Positions 33,732 through 42,757 of a stretch of 53,709 nucleotides of DNA are shown here, one piece after another. Under the pieces are notes generated by a model. The model was given only the letters and a program-made list of their open reading frames with translations, was not told the origin of the DNA and searched no databases. Numbering within the stretch: the first letter of the stretch is position 1; every line of letters begins with the position of its first letter. Origin of the DNA: Candidatus Cybelea sp. (lineage in GTDB: Bacteria > Vulcanimicrobiota > Vulcanimicrobiia > Vulcanimicrobiales > Vulcanimicrobiaceae); the NCBI GenBank assembly GCA_036489315.1, contig DASXFZ010000041.1, positions 1 through 53,709 on the forward strand. The letters run 5' to 3'. The translations under genes and the position numbers were made by a program.

Positions 33732-35293
33732 AAAATGACTCCTTCGGCAATTGATGCCGCAGATGAGCGCTCAGACGGGCAACGCGCCCGCTGCGCGCTC
33801 TCGCCTCCCGGTTTTATTAGCCCTTGCTCGACGGAAACTTCCAACGCGCTTGGTCGTCCGGGCGCGCCTTGTGCCAGTGCGAGATCGGGCTCGGCTTCAG
33901 CGTTCACCGTAACGTTGCTGACGTGCGGCGTATGATACAGCCAGTCCGCTTTCCCCACGCTGAATATCGCCCATATTACAGCCGGCGGCCAAGCGAGAAC
34001 GGTAAAGATAAGCGTGTAAAATGAGTACAGGAGCACCCGGCCGCCCCTAACGAACGGATTTTTGCCGAGCTTCTCCGCGCCCCAGAAGCCAACGACCTGA
34101 TAGCCAAAGATGAAGAACAGCGCAATCCCTTCAAAGACGCGTTGGACCGTTCCACCCGCTAAGGGTCCCGTGATTGTAAAGTCGCGAACCCAGATCCCGG
34201 CTAGGATTGGCCAGGTGAGAAAACTCGCCAGCAGCGCGAAGGGCACGAGATAATAGAGCGCGAGTTCCAACAGCGCGATGTCACCGCGGACGATGCCTTG
34301 CCAAAGGCAGCGAAAGAAATGGTAGTACGCCACCCGCGAGTGGCCGCACATCCAGCGCATGCGTTGCCGGATCGCCACCCAGATATTCTGCGGCTTTTCG
34401 TCGTAAATATGTGCCTCGGGAACGTAGCCGACCCGAACCCCGGATTCGACAGCCAAAATTCCATTGAGCTCGATGTCTTCGGTCTGCGTCCGCGTACCGC
34501 CCCAGTGTTTGCGCAGCAGCTTCGCCTCGCAGCACCAACCCGTCCCGCATATGAGCACGCTGCAAAACGTGCGCATGCGTCCCGTTAAGTACATGCGGGA
34601 GGCAGAGACGCAGGAACACCATAGCGCTTTGGTGATCCAGTTATCCGACCCGTTGAGGACGTCGTGAAATGCCTGCATGCAGCGAAAGCCGCGCGTTTCT
34701 ATGGCGTTGTTCATCGATTGGAGATAGTTAGTGCCAACGACGTTGTCCGCATCGAAAACCGCCACGTACCGGTCGTCGTCTTCACTCAAGAGTTCTCGAA
34801 ACGCATAATCGAGAGCTCGGTGTTTACCAAAGCCTCTGGTGGGAGTGAACATCACCTTTGCGCCGAGGTCGCCCGCGATCTGCGCCGTGTTGTCCGTTCC
34901 GTCGAAGATTACCCAGATCTCGTAGAGCTCTGCCGGGTAATCCTGCCCGAGTAAGCTCAGCACGGGATTTACAATGACGCGTTCCTCGTTATACGCGGGA
35001 ATCATGCAAATAAAGCGATGCTTTGGCGGATGAGGCGGGTTCGGCCGCAGCTGAGGAAAACTGAAAAGCATAAAACCTAGTATCGGAAATACCCAAACTA
35101 GGTAAACGAGCGCGCAGGTCGGGTAGTAGATCAGGTTTACGTTTGCGTGGTAATGCTCCGCGCGCATGGCCCAGAGCGACACTGTGACCAAAAGTGGAGC
35201 GCCGACGATCAGTACTGCGGCTAGCGGTGGCATTCGCAGCGACAAGATCGCTTTGTGGCAAGCTCCTTTTGCCAAGCCAACCATTCGACTCAT
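33728..35293 (-). CDS. Processive family 2 glycosyltransferase (membrane polysaccharide synthase)
   Basis: A 521-residue inner-membrane glycosyltransferase. Two N-terminal membrane segments (about residues 22-45 and 53-80) precede a GT-A domain with MIPAYNEE, the metal-binding DAD, the acceptor-site TED and the QxxRW signature RQRMRW. Three or four more membrane segments follow. This is the cellulose/hyaluronan/PNAG synthase plan. The stretch around LWCSCVSASRMY and CSVLICGTGWCCE is unusually rich in Cys close to the active site. No PilZ domain is present. ATG 35293 has GGAGA at 5-nt spacing. It heads the operon, so the polymer product is presumably the reason for the downstream barrel and lipoproteins. 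Confidence 0.92.
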   Translation of the reverse strand: MSRMVGLAKGACHKAILSLRMPPLAAVLIVGAPLLVTVSLWAMRAEHYHANVNLIYYPTCALVYLVWVFPILGFMLFSFPQLRPNPPHPPKHRFICMIPAYNEERVIVNPVLSLLGQDYPAELYEIWVIFDGTDNTAQIAGDLGAKVMFTPTRGFGKHRALDYAFRELLSEDDDRYVAVFDADNVVGTNYLQSMNNAIETRGFRCMQAFHDVLNGSDNWITKALWCSCVSASRMYLTGRMRTFCSVLICGTGWCCEAKLLRKHWGGTRTQTEDIELNGILAVESGVRVGYVPEAHIYDEKPQNIWVAIRQRMRWMCGHSRVAYYHFFRCLWQGIVRGDIALLELALYYLVPFALLASFLTWPILAGIWVRDFTITGPLAGGTVQRVFEGIALFFIFGYQVVGFWGAEKLGKNPFVRGGRVLLYSFYTLIFTVLAWPPAVIWAIFSVGKADWLYHTPHVSNVTVNAEAEPDLALAQGAPGRPSALEVSVEQGLIKPGGESAQRARCPSERSSAASIAEGVIL

Positions 35294-35854
35294 TTCGGTC
35301 TCCGAAGATAGTGCCGGGTAGCTAAAATATTCGCGAGGCCTATCGTGGCTGCGATACCGTTCGTACTAAGAGGTGAATCCCCTCGCGCAACGCCGTGCTA
35401 TTTTGGCTTGCGTTCGGCGACCGACAATTTCCGACGAACGAAAGAACACTTTTCGAACGTAAAAACGCGCAACTGCATGGTTACATTGAGCGAGTAAGTT
35501 CATTCTCTTATCCGTTAACACGTTAACGTACGATGCAAGTACAGTGCAAGATGTTTGGGCGGCGTTGAAGTCGCAACGCGACGAGTTTAGGACGCTCGAC
35601 ATCATCTATAACGTGCGCGGGTTATAGACGTAAGACGCTACTCGTTCGTCGATCGCATCGACGATGCAAACGCTTCAGGGAAGCGAGCGTGCCATTGTCC
35701 GAAAGCTTGGCCGATGCCTGCATCGAGCGTCAGGGAGCGGATGGGCGGCGGCCCGATCCGCGCTCAGGCGGGGCCGCCAAGCCTGGATTCCGGCGTTTCG
35801 CCTCCGCTCCGTACGCTCGGAGGATGAATAAGCAAGCAGCGCCAAATTGCGACT
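35294..35854. other. Divergent intergenic region, 561 bp
   Basis: Promoter region between the leftward envelope operon and the rightward PQQ-like gene. It is visibly less GC-rich in its middle third and contains the perfect 16-bp dyad at 35513-35528. No convincing small gene or RNA was seen; short open frames here have no ribosome site or coding character. Confidence 0.6.
35513..35528. promoter_or_regulatory. Perfect 16-bp dyad, copy 1 (candidate operator)
   Basis: CGTTAAC-AC-GTTAACG is a perfect 7-bp inverted repeat with a 2-bp spacer, the size expected for a dimeric regulator. It lies 220 bases upstream of the glycosyltransferase start and 327 bases upstream of the PQQ-like gene. A near copy occurs at 25093-25108. 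The binding protein is unknown. Confidence 0.5.
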
Positions 35855-37294
35855 ATGCTCCAGAGATCGAGCGCCTTTGCGATCGTCTTTTTGATGACGG
35901 GGCTTCCCGCACGTGCCGTCGATTGGCCCGTTTTTGGGTTCGATCCGGCCCGCAGCAGCTTCAACTCTTCCGAGCGGGCGCTCACGGTCGGCAACGTCCA
36001 TCGCCTGCGTGAGCGATGGCAGATCGCGTTCGGGGCCGGCTTGGTCGCGGACTCGACGCCGATTTTCCTCAATCGTGTGCGTATCGGGCGCTCCCACCGC
36101 CCGATGCTGTATCAGACGACCACAAGCGGCGTTACGTTCGGCATCGAGGCGCTTTCAGGACGAATCGTTTGGAAGTTTGCAACCCACGGGCCGAAGTACA
36201 CGCGATCCACGCCGGCAGCGGATCCGTCCGGCGCGGCAATCTACGCCCCGGGGGTCGACGGCAAGGTCCACAAACTCGACGCTGCGACGGGTCGCGAGGT
36301 TCGATCGGCGGGTTTCCCGGCCCGCGTCTCGCATATGCCGAATACCGAGGCGGACGACGCTCCGCTCAACGTTGCCAATGGTTATGTGTACGCAACGACC
36401 TCCGCGTACAACGACGACGACGCCCTGCCGTACCTCGGGCACGTGGTCGGCGTTAGCCTCACGAGCGGCGAAGAGCGAGTCTTCAATTCGCTGTGCAGCA
36501 AGGTGCACAAGCTCCCCGAACCCCATTTCTGCCGGCAGCAGCGCTCGGGAATATGGTCGCGCGGCAGCGCCGTCGTCGATCCCGACTCGTCGATGAACGG
36601 CCGCATCTACGTCTCGACGGGAAACGGCGACTTCAACGCCAACACCGGCGGCCACAACTACGGCGACTCCGTGCTCGCGCTTGCTCCGGACCTTTCGGAC
36701 CTGTACGGGAGCTATACGCCGACGGACTACCAGCAGCTACAGGAACGCGATCTGGACATCGGCAGCACCTCGCCGACGCTCTTGCCGCGCCAGCCGTCGA
36801 GCACTACGCCGTTAATGCTTGCACAGGGCGGTAAGGATGGCGTGCTGCGGCTGGTCGATCGTGCCTCGCTCCCCGGCGTCGGCGGAGAGTTGCAAATGCT
36901 CAATCTGCCGTCTGCGCTGTTTTCCACGCCCGCAGTGTGGACCGATGCCTCGAATAACGCGTGGATCTTTATGGGATTTCCAAGCGTCGTTCAGGCATAT
37001 CGTCTGGAGACCAGCGCGTCGGGGGTCAGCCAACTCGTGGGCATCTGGCAAAACGCTGCGGGCTCGACGGTACTCGGTACTTCACCGGTGGTCGCCAACG
37101 GCATCGTCTTCGTCGCGTTCAACGGCCAGATCGTAGCGCTCAATGCGCGCACCGGGTCCGAGCTCTGGAGCAGCGCGACGTCGAGTTCGGGGAAGACGAT
37201 CGGCAGCGTCCACTGGGAGAGCCCGATCGTTGTCAACGGCTGGGTCTACTGCTCGGACCACAACGGCAGCTTAACCGCCTACGCGTTACCGTGA
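35855..37294 (+). CDS. PQQ-like beta-propeller secreted protein
   Basis: A 479-residue exported protein: signal peptide cleaved at ARA-VDW, then a PQQ-enzyme-like/BamB-like propeller. Typical blades contain GVTFGIEALSGRIVWKFATHG, GKVHKLDAATGREV, GIVFVAFNGQIVALNARTGSELWS and the final GWVYCSDHNGSLTAYALP. Tryptophan-docking Gly-x-x-x-W repeats are present, but I do not see a clear calcium/PQQ active site, so an enzymatic role is doubtful. It is transcribed divergently from the polysaccharide operon and may belong to the same regulon, given the shared upstream dyad. Confidence 0.82.
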   Translation: MLQRSSAFAIVFLMTGLPARAVDWPVFGFDPARSSFNSSERALTVGNVHRLRERWQIAFGAGLVADSTPIFLNRVRIGRSHRPMLYQTTTSGVTFGIEALSGRIVWKFATHGPKYTRSTPAADPSGAAIYAPGVDGKVHKLDAATGREVRSAGFPARVSHMPNTEADDAPLNVANGYVYATTSAYNDDDALPYLGHVVGVSLTSGEERVFNSLCSKVHKLPEPHFCRQQRSGIWSRGSAVVDPDSSMNGRIYVSTGNGDFNANTGGHNYGDSVLALAPDLSDLYGSYTPTDYQQLQERDLDIGSTSPTLLPRQPSSTTPLMLAQGGKDGVLRLVDRASLPGVGGELQMLNLPSALFSTPAVWTDASNNAWIFMGFPSVVQAYRLETSASGVSQLVGIWQNAAGSTVLGTSPVVANGIVFVAFNGQIVALNARTGSELWSSATSSSGKTIGSVHWESPIVVNGWVYCSDHNGSLTAYALP

Positions 37295-37311
37295 CGCCGT
37301 AGCGCCGTCAC

Positions 37312-37345
37312 AAAAAAGCGAGCCCGCTTTCGCAAGGCTCGCTTT
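37312..37345 (-). terminator. Intrinsic terminator of the NHL lipoprotein gene, possibly bidirectional
   Basis: Stem AAAGCGAGCC / GGCTCGCTTT with an 11-nt loop; read leftward it is followed by a further run of T (six in total), the correct polarity for the gene ending at 37431. Rightward the stem itself ends in TTT, so it may also stop the PQQ-like gene, whose stop is at 37294. Confidence 0.85.
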
Positions 37346-37430
37346 GCTTAGGACTTCAGCTGCACTGCGGCAGAACTTTAGAATAGCCGCCTGACTGCTG
37401 AGCTAGTCAACGAAGAATCGTCGGCAACAG

Positions 37431-38507
37431 CTACTTGTTGCTGATGGCCGCGCCGATCGGCTCTGAAATGCCGGTGGTCGTGGAGTTGGTCGGCGCGCCG
37501 CCGGCCGGATAGGCCCAACGGGCCGCTACGCTCGGAGCCGATCCCTCGGAGATGCATCCGCCCCCGTAGTACTTGCCTCCCGGGGAGATCACCGCTTGAT
37601 CGACGTCGCAGCCACCGCCGTCGGTGTTGGTAAGCGGCGTCGAGCCAGTGATCGTTGCGACCGAGCCGGAAACCGTGACTGCATATAGGCAAGACGCACC
37701 AGCATCATTGCACTCTTGGTCGCCAAGGATCAAGCCGGCGTTCTTGTTCCAGTTTACCGAGCCTGGGAAGAACAGGGTGCCGCCGCTGACGCTGACCGTC
37801 GTCATGTTGCTGCTTCCGCTGGGAAGCACGGAGAGCGAGTATCCGGCGCCGCCTTCTCCACTTACGTAGAGGTTCCCGTTGCCGTCATAGGCATCGAAGA
37901 AGTTTTCAGACTGGCTAGGATTGCTGTACTGCGTCGGCGTCCCGGTCGCATTGGGATACACTGCGACGGTGCCGTTACCGGAGGTGTTGAAGATGTTCGT
38001 AACGGCGAGATCGCCGGTTGCCTTGTTGATAGCGCAGCCGACCGGAAATCCGATCGAGTCGCTCAACGTGTTGAGCAGCGTTCCGGTGCGGGAGTATTGA
38101 AGGATTTGCTGCGTTCCCGTGTTGGTGATCCAGATGTTGCCCGATTTGTCGCTGCACATGCCTTGCGGCTCGCTGAGGCCCGTGAGCGTTCCCTTGAGTG
38201 CCATCGCCGGCATCGTGAAGATGTAGACGTCATTCGTGCCGTCGTCCGCAACGAAAAGCAGTCGAGGGGCGTTCTTGGCGTCGGGTGAAACGTGCGACTT
38301 ACTCTTGTCGCTGTGCACCTTCGGCGCCTTCACCGACGTATACGTAGCGTGGGGACCGCGCGCGCCCAGGGCGTGCGCACCACCCACCGCTGCTGGATTC
38401 ATGCCCATCGTGGGCGTCGAAGACTGCGTCCCGCCGCTACAGCCGGCGAGCAATGCCGCAACCCCCAGCGTGCCTAATGCATGCTGAGCCGTTCTCGACA
38501 ATTTCAT
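37431..38507 (-). CDS. NHL/YncE-like propeller lipoprotein
   Basis: A 358-residue predicted lipoprotein (lipobox LAGC) with a long Ser/Thr/His-rich linker to about residue 80 and then NHL-like blades: PQGMCSDKSGNIWITNTGT, PVGCAINKATGDLAVTN and FFDAYDGNGNLYVSGEG. A strong AAGGAG site 9 bases upstream and a clear terminator downstream indicate a monocistronic, well-expressed gene. It is separate from the operon at 25837-35293 but belongs to the same class of surface proteins. Confidence 0.82.
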   Translation of the reverse strand: MKLSRTAQHALGTLGVAALLAGCSGGTQSSTPTMGMNPAAVGGAHALGARGPHATYTSVKAPKVHSDKSKSHVSPDAKNAPRLLFVADDGTNDVYIFTMPAMALKGTLTGLSEPQGMCSDKSGNIWITNTGTQQILQYSRTGTLLNTLSDSIGFPVGCAINKATGDLAVTNIFNTSGNGTVAVYPNATGTPTQYSNPSQSENFFDAYDGNGNLYVSGEGGAGYSLSVLPSGSSNMTTVSVSGGTLFFPGSVNWNKNAGLILGDQECNDAGASCLYAVTVSGSVATITGSTPLTNTDGGGCDVDQAVISPGGKYYGGGCISEGSAPSVAARWAYPAGGAPTNSTTTGISEPIGAAISNK

Positions 38508-38663
38508 GCTGAAATGCTCCTTTTTGAGATGGAGTAATGTTCCGAGCGAACCTGATACGCCGAAACGCTAAAGTTCCCTACGAATAAGGGCGGCCTCTTT
38601 CTTAGAACGCTGGTCTTCAATAGGTAGCCCCTGCAAGAGGTCTGTTGCAGGGGCTACGGTCTC

Positions 38664-38736
38664 TGCGCCCTCCGGGACTCGAACCCGGGACCAACGGATT
38701 AAAAGTCCGCTGCTCTACCGACTGAGCTAAAGGCGC
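38664..38736 (-). tRNA. tRNA-Lys(TTT)
   Basis: Reverse-strand cloverleaf with acceptor GCGCCTT/AGGGCGC (one G-U pair), anticodon loop CTTTTAA (anticodon TTT), T-loop TTCGAGT, discriminator A. 73 nt, no encoded CCA. Last of four leftward tRNAs. Confidence 0.97.
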
Positions 38737-38746
38737 GCCGCTTTGG

Positions 38747-38821
38747 GGTGACTGACGGGATCCGAACCCGCGACCTCCGGTTCCACAGACCGGCGCTCTA
38801 ACCAACTGAGCTACAGTCACC
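38747..38821 (-). tRNA. tRNA-His(GTG)
   Basis: Acceptor GTGACTG/CAGTCAC with an encoded extra G at position -1 and discriminator C, both specific to histidine tRNA. Anticodon loop CTGTGGA (GTG). Separated from tRNA-Lys by 10 bases. Confidence 0.97.
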
Positions 38822-38882
38822 ATACGTCGTGCTTCTTCCCCGAACTTGCTGGGCATCCATCGCCGGCCGCCGGCCCTCCACA

Positions 38883-38956
38883 CGCGCCCGGAGGGACTCG
38901 AACCCCCATCATCGAGTTTAGAAGACTCGTGCCTTGTCCTGTTAGACCACGGGCGC
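38883..38956 (-). tRNA. tRNA-Arg(TCT)
   Basis: Acceptor GCGCCCG/CGGGCGC, anticodon loop CTTCTAA (TCT), T-loop TTCGAGT, discriminator G, no encoded CCA. Reads the AGA codon, which is rare in this GC-rich DNA. Confidence 0.96.
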
Positions 38957-39000
38957 AGGAAGGCATGGACCCTCCCAGAGGATACCACGCCTTCAATATC

Positions 39001-39074
39001 TCGGGACGACAGGAGTCGAACCTGCGACCTTCCGCACCCAAAACGGACGCTCTACCTGGCTGAGCTACGTCCCG
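39001..39074 (-). tRNA. tRNA-Pro(TGG)
   Basis: Acceptor CGGGACG/CGTCCCG, anticodon loop TTTGGGT (TGG), T-loop TTCGACT, discriminator A. First gene of the leftward tRNA cluster Pro-Arg-His-Lys. Confidence 0.97.
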
Positions 39075-39135
39075 CCTCGCGGCCGTCGAAGGCTTCGCGA
39101 TTTCCCGAGCAATCCTCTGCCGCCGATTTATTCCC

Positions 39136-39987
39136 TTACAGCGTCAGCGTATGTCCGGCAACGTACGCCGAGAGATCCATCGCCGGCGCGTCGGTTGCGA
39201 TCGCAAAACTCTGCACGATCCGCAATCCCGCGCGCATCGCGGCGCGCGCAACCCGCAGATTCGATCCGGGAACGAGCGCGCTGCACCAGGATGCGTTATA
39301 CCGGCGCGTGAGCGTCAATAGCGCATGCGCGAGAATCTGAACGATATAGTTCTGCGAGGCGCAGGCGATCGGGCCGACGCGTCCGTCTGCCCAAACGTAC
39401 GTGTAGGCGACGAACTCGCCGTTGAGAAAGAACGCATTGCCCGCCGCGCGCAGCGCGAAGTCGGCGTGATCCGCGTCGCGCGCCGTGCCGCGCGCCAGCC
39501 GATCCAATCCGCGTAAGCCGAACGCATGCCCGGCTGCGTCGAGCGGCTCGACGGCGAAGCGATAGTCACCCGCCGCCATCTTCGCCAGCTCTTCTTCCTT
39601 CGGAATCGCGCCGGCGAGCCGCAGGAGCGAGTCGCGCAGTGAAAGCCGCTGCCGCAGCGCAAGCGCTACCGCCGCCGAATCCGAGGGATCGACCAGCACA
39701 ACGCGCGCCCGCTCGTCGCAATCGCGCAGCGCCTGCGCGAGCAACTCGCGGCCGACGCCGCGGCCGCGGTAGGACGGCTCGACGAACAGATCCCCCACGT
39801 AGCGCTCCCCCTCGGCATCGCGCGCAACCGCTACGCCGACACTCTCGCCCACATCCCGCGCGACCCACGCCGCGCCCCGTTCGGCGGATTCGAGAGCGAA
39901 GCGGATGCCCGCCTCGTCGAAGGCTTGCCGGCGAGCGATTGCTCGGACGTCGTCGACCGAGGCTTGCTCGACCGGAAACTCAGACAC
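39136..39987 (-). CDS. GNAT-family N-acetyltransferase
   Basis: A 283-residue protein with an N-terminal GNAT domain (acetyl-CoA loop VEPSYRGRGVGRELL near residues 68-82) followed by a second, weaker GNAT-like half ending in VAGHTLTL. This two-domain length is common among GNAT proteins of unknown substrate. It lies 11 bases after rdgB and is probably co-transcribed with it. Substrate unknown. Confidence 0.83.
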   Translation of the reverse strand: MSEFPVEQASVDDVRAIARRQAFDEAGIRFALESAERGAAWVARDVGESVGVAVARDAEGERYVGDLFVEPSYRGRGVGRELLAQALRDCDERARVVLVDPSDSAAVALALRQRLSLRDSLLRLAGAIPKEEELAKMAAGDYRFAVEPLDAAGHAFGLRGLDRLARGTARDADHADFALRAAGNAFFLNGEFVAYTYVWADGRVGPIACASQNYIVQILAHALLTLTRRYNASWCSALVPGSNLRVARAAMRAGLRIVQSFAIATDAPAMDLSAYVAGHTLTL

Positions 39988-39998
39988 GGCTGCGGGCC

Positions 39999-40592
39999 TT
40001 AGACACGCTGCAGGGCAGCGAGCAACGCGTCCGCGGCGCGCCGCCGATGGCTGACGTCGTTCTTCTCCTTCTCGCTCAGCGCCGCAAAGCTGCAGCCCGC
40101 AGGCGGATAAAGAAAGATTGGATCGTAGCCAAAGCCTCCGCTGCCAAACTCATTTTCCAGAACGTAACCGTTGACGACACCTGTCGCGGCGATCGGCCCG
40201 CTGCCGGGTGCGATGAATGCCAGGGCGCAGACGAAGCGCGCCGTACGGCGATAGGGCGGGACGCCCCGCAAATCCGAGAGCAGGGTTGCGCGACGCTGCG
40301 GCCAGGTGATATCCGCTCCGCCGAAGCGCGCCGAGTAGATGCCCGGACCGCCGTCGAGCGCATCGACCTCCAGCCCGCTGTCGTCGGCGAGTACGCCGGC
40401 GGCGACGTTGCGCTCCTGCAGCACCGTCGCGAGTGCCTGAGCCTTCAAAATCGCGTTGCCGATGTAGCTGCCGGCGTCCTCGACGACGTCGGGATACTTG
40501 CGCGGCTTGACCAGCGTCAACCGCGAGTCCCCGAAGATCGCCTTGAGCTCGCGCAGCTTCCCTTCGTTGTGCGTTGCAACGTAGGTCTTCAT
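39999..40592 (-). CDS. rdgB: XTP/dITP diphosphatase (RdgB/HAM1 family)
   Basis: Housecleaning enzyme that hydrolyses non-canonical purine nucleoside triphosphates to monophosphates. From ATG 40592 it has 197 residues with ATHNEGKLRELKAIF at the N terminus, VLADDSGLEVDAL and GGPGIYSARFGG in the middle, and GSGGFGYDPIF near the C terminus, all family signatures. The frame is open upstream into lepA; another ATG at 40619 would add nine residues. It follows lepA by 35 bases. Confidence 0.95.
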   Translation of the reverse strand: MKTYVATHNEGKLRELKAIFGDSRLTLVKPRKYPDVVEDAGSYIGNAILKAQALATVLQERNVAAGVLADDSGLEVDALDGGPGIYSARFGGADITWPQRRATLLSDLRGVPPYRRTARFVCALAFIAPGSGPIAATGVVNGYVLENEFGSGGFGYDPIFLYPPAGCSFAALSEKEKNDVSHRRRAADALLAALQRV

Positions 40593-40627
40593 TCCGCTCA
40601 GGCTTTGGCCGCGTGCCATAGCCGGCG

Positions 40628-42454
40628 TCAGCTCCCCAGGCGAAGGACCGCCATGAACGCCTCCTGCGGCAGCTCGACCCTTCCCACGCGTTTCATCCGC
40701 TCCTTGCCGGCTTTCTGCTTTTCGAGCAGCTTCCGCTTTCGCGTAATATCGCCGCCGTAGCACTTCGAAAGGACGTTCTTGCGCATCGCGCTCACCGTCT
40801 CGCGCGCGACGACCTTTCCGCCGATCGCGGCCTGAATCGGCACCTCGAACATCTGCCGTGGAATCAGCTCCTTGAGCTTCTCGGTCATCGCGCGGCCGCG
40901 CGCCACCGCCTTGTCGCGCGCCACGATAAATGAGAGCGCATCGACGGGCTCGTTGTTGAGCAGGATTTCAAGCTTCGCAAGGTCGCCTTCGCGATACCCG
41001 ATGACCTCGTAGTCGAGCGAGGCGTAGCCCTTCGTCCGCGATTTGAGCGCGTCGAAGAAATCGACGATCACTTCGATGAGCGGCATCTCGTAGGTGACGA
41101 TGACGCGCCCGTCGTGCAGGTACTCCATGTTATCGAGCGTTCCGCGCCGGCTCTGCGTGATATCCATGATCGCGCCAACGTAGTCGGGCGGCGAGATGAT
41201 CGTCGCCTTTACGTAGGGCTCCTCGATCATGCGGATCGCCGTCGGCGGCGGCAGCTTCGAGGGATTGTCGATCGTGACGACCGTTCCGTCGCTGCGAACT
41301 ACGCGAAAGCCGACCGACGGCGAGGTCGCGATCAAATCGAGTCCGTAGTTGCGTTCGAGCCGTTCCTGGACGATCTCCATGTGCAGCAGCCCCAGGAAGC
41401 CGCAGCGAAAGCCGAAGCCCAGCGCCGCCGAGTTCTCCGCCTCGTAGACGAGCGCCGCGTCGTTGAGCTTGAGCTTCTCCAGCGCGTCGCGCAGCCCGTC
41501 GTACTCGCCTTCATTGGGATAGAGGCCGCAGTAAACCATTGGCACGGCCTTGCGGTAACCCGTCAGCGGGATGTGCGCGGGATCGCTCGCCGAGGTGATC
41601 GTATCGCCGACGTCGATCTCGCCGAGCGACTTGATGTTCGCGATGACGTAGCCGACGCTCCCGATCTCGAGCGACTTGGTCGCGCGCATGTCGGGCGTAA
41701 AGATGCCGACCTCGGTACACTCGAAGATTCGCTGATGTGCCATCGAGACAAAGCGCGTGCCGGCGGTGAGCTCGCCGTCGACGACGCGCACGTAGCTGAC
41801 GACGCCTCGATATGGGTCGAACTGCGCGTTGAAGACCAGCGCGCGCAGGCGGTCGCGGTGCCCCTTCGGCGGCGGAATTCGATGGACGATCGCCTCGACG
41901 ATCTCTTCGATTCCCACGCCGTTTTTGGCGCTGGCCAAGATGCACTCGCTCTTCTCGATCACGAGCAGCTCTTCGACTTCGCCCATGACGCGCTCGGGAT
42001 CGGCCGCCGGCAGATCTATCTTGTTGATCACCGGGATGATCGTTAGGTCGTGCTCGAGCGCGAGATGATAGTTCGCGAGCGTCTGTGCTTCGATGCCCTG
42101 CGCCGCGTCGATGATCAGCAGCGCGCCTTCACAGGCGGCCAGCGACCGTGAGACCTCGTATGAAAAGTCGACGTGCCCCGGCGTATCGATGAGGTTGAGC
42201 CGGTAATCTTCGCCGTTGCGGGCGCGATAATCCAGCGTCACCGGGTGCATGCGGATCGTAATACCCCGCTCCCGCTCGAGGTCCATGGCGTCCAGCGCCT
42301 GCTCTTCGAGATTCCGCGCGGCTACCGTCCGCGTGATTTCGAGCAGACGATCGGAGAGCGTCGTCTTGCCGTGATCGATGTGAGCGATGATGCAGAAGTT
42401 CCGCACGTTGTCCGCAACGTCGAGACGATGTGGGTGCTCGGCCCGCAGTGTCAT
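40628..42454 (-). CDS. lepA: Elongation factor 4 (LepA)
   Basis: Ribosome-bound GTPase that back-translocates or remodels stalled ribosomes. The 608-residue protein (ATG 42454) has the G1 motif [10 protein letters not shown]3 DTPGHVDF and G4 NKID, the effector region RGITI, and the LepA-specific C-terminal domain with [16 protein letters not shown]. The start overlaps the stop of the YggT gene by one base (TGATG). The frame continues upstream through the YggT gene in another frame and is not coding there. Confidence 0.98.
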   Translation of the reverse strand: MTLRAEHPHRLDVADNVRNFCIIAHIDHGKTTLSDRLLEITRTVAARNLEEQALDAMDLERERGITIRMHPVTLDYRARNGEDYRLNLIDTPGHVDFSYEVSRSLAACEGALLIIDAAQGIEAQTLANYHLALEHDLTIIPVINKIDLPAADPERVMGEVEELLVIEKSECILASAKNGVGIEEIVEAIVHRIPPPKGHRDRLRALVFNAQFDPYRGVVSYVRVVDGELTAGTRFVSMAHQRIFECTEVGIFTPDMRATKSLEIGSVGYVIANIKSLGEIDVGDTITSASDPAHIPLTGYRKAVPMVYCGLYPNEGEYDGLRDALEKLKLNDAALVYEAENSAALGFGFRCGFLGLLHMEIVQERLERNYGLDLIATSPSVGFRVVRSDGTVVTIDNPSKLPPPTAIRMIEEPYVKATIISPPDYVGAIMDITQSRRGTLDNMEYLHDGRVIVTYEMPLIEVIVDFFDALKSRTKGYASLDYEVIGYREGDLAKLEILLNNEPVDALSFIVARDKAVARGRAMTEKLKELIPRQMFEVPIQAAIGGKVVARETVSAMRKNVLSKCYGGDITRKRKLLEKQKAGKERMKRVGRVELPQEAFMAVLRLGS

Positions 42455-42744
42455 CAGAATATTTGGATGCAGGCGTTGACTTCGAGCGAGAAGACGCCGC
42501 GCCTGACGACGAACTGCAGGATCAGCAACAGCACGAGGAACGCCAGGTCGAGGCCGCCAATCGGCGGGATCACGCGACGGATCGGGTTGAGCACCGGCTC
42601 GATGATCGAAGCCAGGTAGTAGACCCAGCGCCCTCGGCGCAGATCCGGAAACCAGGAAATGATCGCATAGACGAAGAGCAGGATCGTGTAGACGTTGACC
42701 GCGCCGTACAGCAGCTTCGCAAGGTCGCAAAGCAATAAATTCAC
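42454..42744 (-). CDS. YggT family membrane protein
   Basis: A 96-residue integral membrane protein with two YggT-type hydrophobic regions (about residues 15-33 and 63-85), joined by a loop with [21 protein letters not shown], the family hallmark. It begins at GTG 42744 and its stop overlaps lepA. YggT proteins are linked to osmotic tolerance and cell division-associated membrane organisation in various bacteria, but the molecular role is unsettled. Confidence 0.9.
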   Translation of the reverse strand: MNLLLCDLAKLLYGAVNVYTILLFVYAIISWFPDLRRGRWVYYLASIIEPVLNPIRRVIPPIGGLDLAFLVLLLILQFVVRRGVFSLEVNACIQIF

Positions 42745-42757
42745 GTTGACCGTCGTT

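Noticed and set aside
35366-35605. An 80-codon leftward frame in the divergent region upstream of the glycosyltransferase
   Set aside because: It has a poor start context, atypical composition and covers the candidate operator; more likely chance in AT-richer promoter DNA.
42454-42730. N-terminal extension of LepA
   Set aside because: The upstream frame overlaps the YggT gene in another frame; ATG 42454 gives the normal family N terminus and a TGATG junction.
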